Shown here: positions 14,920 through 15,452 of the stretch, in pieces | Layout: each line of letters opens with the position of its first letter | Numbering within the stretch: position 1 is the first letter of the stretch | NCBI GenBank assembly: GCA_900553675.1 | Contig: USEH01000027.1 | Coordinates: forward strand, 1-15,452 | DNA length: 15,452 nucleotides | Direction: 5' to 3' | Source: an uncultured Ruminococcus sp. | Lineage (GTDB): Bacteria; Bacillota; Clostridia; Oscillospirales; Ruminococcaceae | The notes under the pieces: generated by a model | The model's database searches: none | What the model was told of the DNA's origin: nothing | What the model saw: only the letters and a program-made list of their open reading frames with translations | Translations under genes and position numbers: made by a program

Positions 14920-15452
14920 CTATCGTCTCTGACGAGCAGCTTCATACATGAGAATTCCGGATGCCATGGCAGCATTCAGAGATTCTACTTTTCCACACAT
15001 AGGAATCCGTATCAGACAATCAGCACTGTCTGCCGCTTCATCTGTCAGTCCTTTTCCCTCATTGCCGATCAGGAAAGCAGTTCCTCCTGTGTAGGATTCC
15101 TGATCATAAGAGTTCTTACCATGCAGATGCGCCGCAAATGTGCGGATATTTCTGTCTTTCAGTTCCTGTGCTAATGATACCACACTTTCCACATATAGGA
15201 AAGGCATTCTGTAGACAGAACCCATGGTTGATCGTATAACCTTCGGGTTTGTGATATCCACGCAGGTCTTTGTCAGAAGAACTCCGCTTACTCCGGCACC
15301 CTCTCCTGTACGGAGAATAGTTCCCGCATTTCCCGGATCCTGCAGATCTTCCAGAATCATAACCAGCGGATTTTCCCCGCCGAGAATATCTTCCATTATA
15401 TAGGAAGGTTTCTTAAGCACTGTCATAATTCCCTGCGGCGTCTGCGTATCGC
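14920..15452 (-). CDS. TrmH/SpoU-family RNA 2'-O-ribose methyltransferase (partial, N-terminus outside window)
   Basis: The C-terminal 176 residues of a SpoU-type methyltransferase with the SAM-binding trefoil knot. All three family motifs are seen: motif 1 LEDLQDPGNAGTILRTGEGA, motif 2 AFLIGNEGKGL, motif 3 IPMCGKVESLNAAMASGILM. The frame stays open to the window edge: the codons before ATG 15426 read DTQTPQGI, the linker that joins the N-terminal RNA-binding domain to the catalytic domain in RlmB/TrmH-like proteins. ATG 15426 is therefore internal and the gene begins outside the window. The target is most likely 23S rRNA, but the site cannot be told from this part. It is the first visible gene of the trmH-nfeD-SPFH unit. 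Confidence 0.92.
   Translation of the reverse strand, partial: DTQTPQGIMTVLKKPSYIMEDILGGENPLVMILEDLQDPGNAGTILRTGEGAGVSGVLLTKTCVDITNPKVIRSTMGSVYRMPFLYVESVVSLAQELKDRNIRTFAAHLHGKNSYDQESYTGGTAFLIGNEGKGLTDEAADSADCLIRIPMCGKVESLNAAMASGILMYEAARQRR

Noticed and set aside
14616..14975. A 119-residue minus-strand open frame bridging the nfeD and rRNA methyltransferase genes.
   Set aside because: It overlaps two well-supported genes in another frame, has no family-like sequence, and its start lies inside the methyltransferase motif 3 region.

Overview
The window looks like a Clostridia (Firmicutes) chromosome, probably Oscillospiraceae/Ruminococcaceae-like. Pointers are the run hprK - PHP protein - murB - rapZ - whiA - dnaE, AGGA-type ribosome binding sites, and a secreted GH26 beta-mannanase lipoprotein of a plant-fibre degrader. 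The lineage is inferred from gene order and codon style; nothing was searched.

Layout. Positions 1-12702 carry eleven genes on the + strand: the 3' part of murD, a GNAT acetyltransferase, a PLP-dependent methionine gamma-lyase/'aluminium resistance'-type protein, hprK, a YcdX-like PHP phosphoesterase, murB, rapZ, whiA, dnaE, a GH26 lipoprotein and a YccF membrane protein. Gaps are 2-67 nt and no convincing internal terminator is visible, so much of this could be one long transcript or a chain of coupled ones. Positions 12704-15452 lie on the - strand: a trmH-family rRNA methyltransferase (cut by the window edge), nfeD and an SPFH/paraslipin gene form a tight operon closed by a clear intrinsic terminator, and a small nucleotidyltransferase follows it. 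The two blocks converge with one base between stop codons at 12703. There is no gene-free stretch over 300 bases, and I saw no tRNA, rRNA, CRISPR array, insertion sequence or phage element.

How the genes fit together. murD and murB act in cytoplasmic peptidoglycan precursor synthesis; hprK sets carbon catabolite repression through HPr-Ser phosphorylation; rapZ and whiA are conserved partners linked to envelope/cell-division control; dnaE is a replicative polymerase. The usual third member of the rapZ-whiA group, yvcK, is missing from its normal place. nfeD and the SPFH gene form the usual membrane-microdomain pair.

No clearly new system is visible. The most notable signal is a sharp change in codon style inside the SPFH gene near 13985-14033: everything to its right is rich in CTG leucine codons and has AAGGAGG ribosome binding sites, everything to its left is rich in CTT with GAAAGGA sites. 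That suggests either a natural recombination joint or an assembly chimera. Start codons of hprK, murB and the nucleotidyltransferase were moved to the ATG best placed behind a Shine-Dalgarno sequence.
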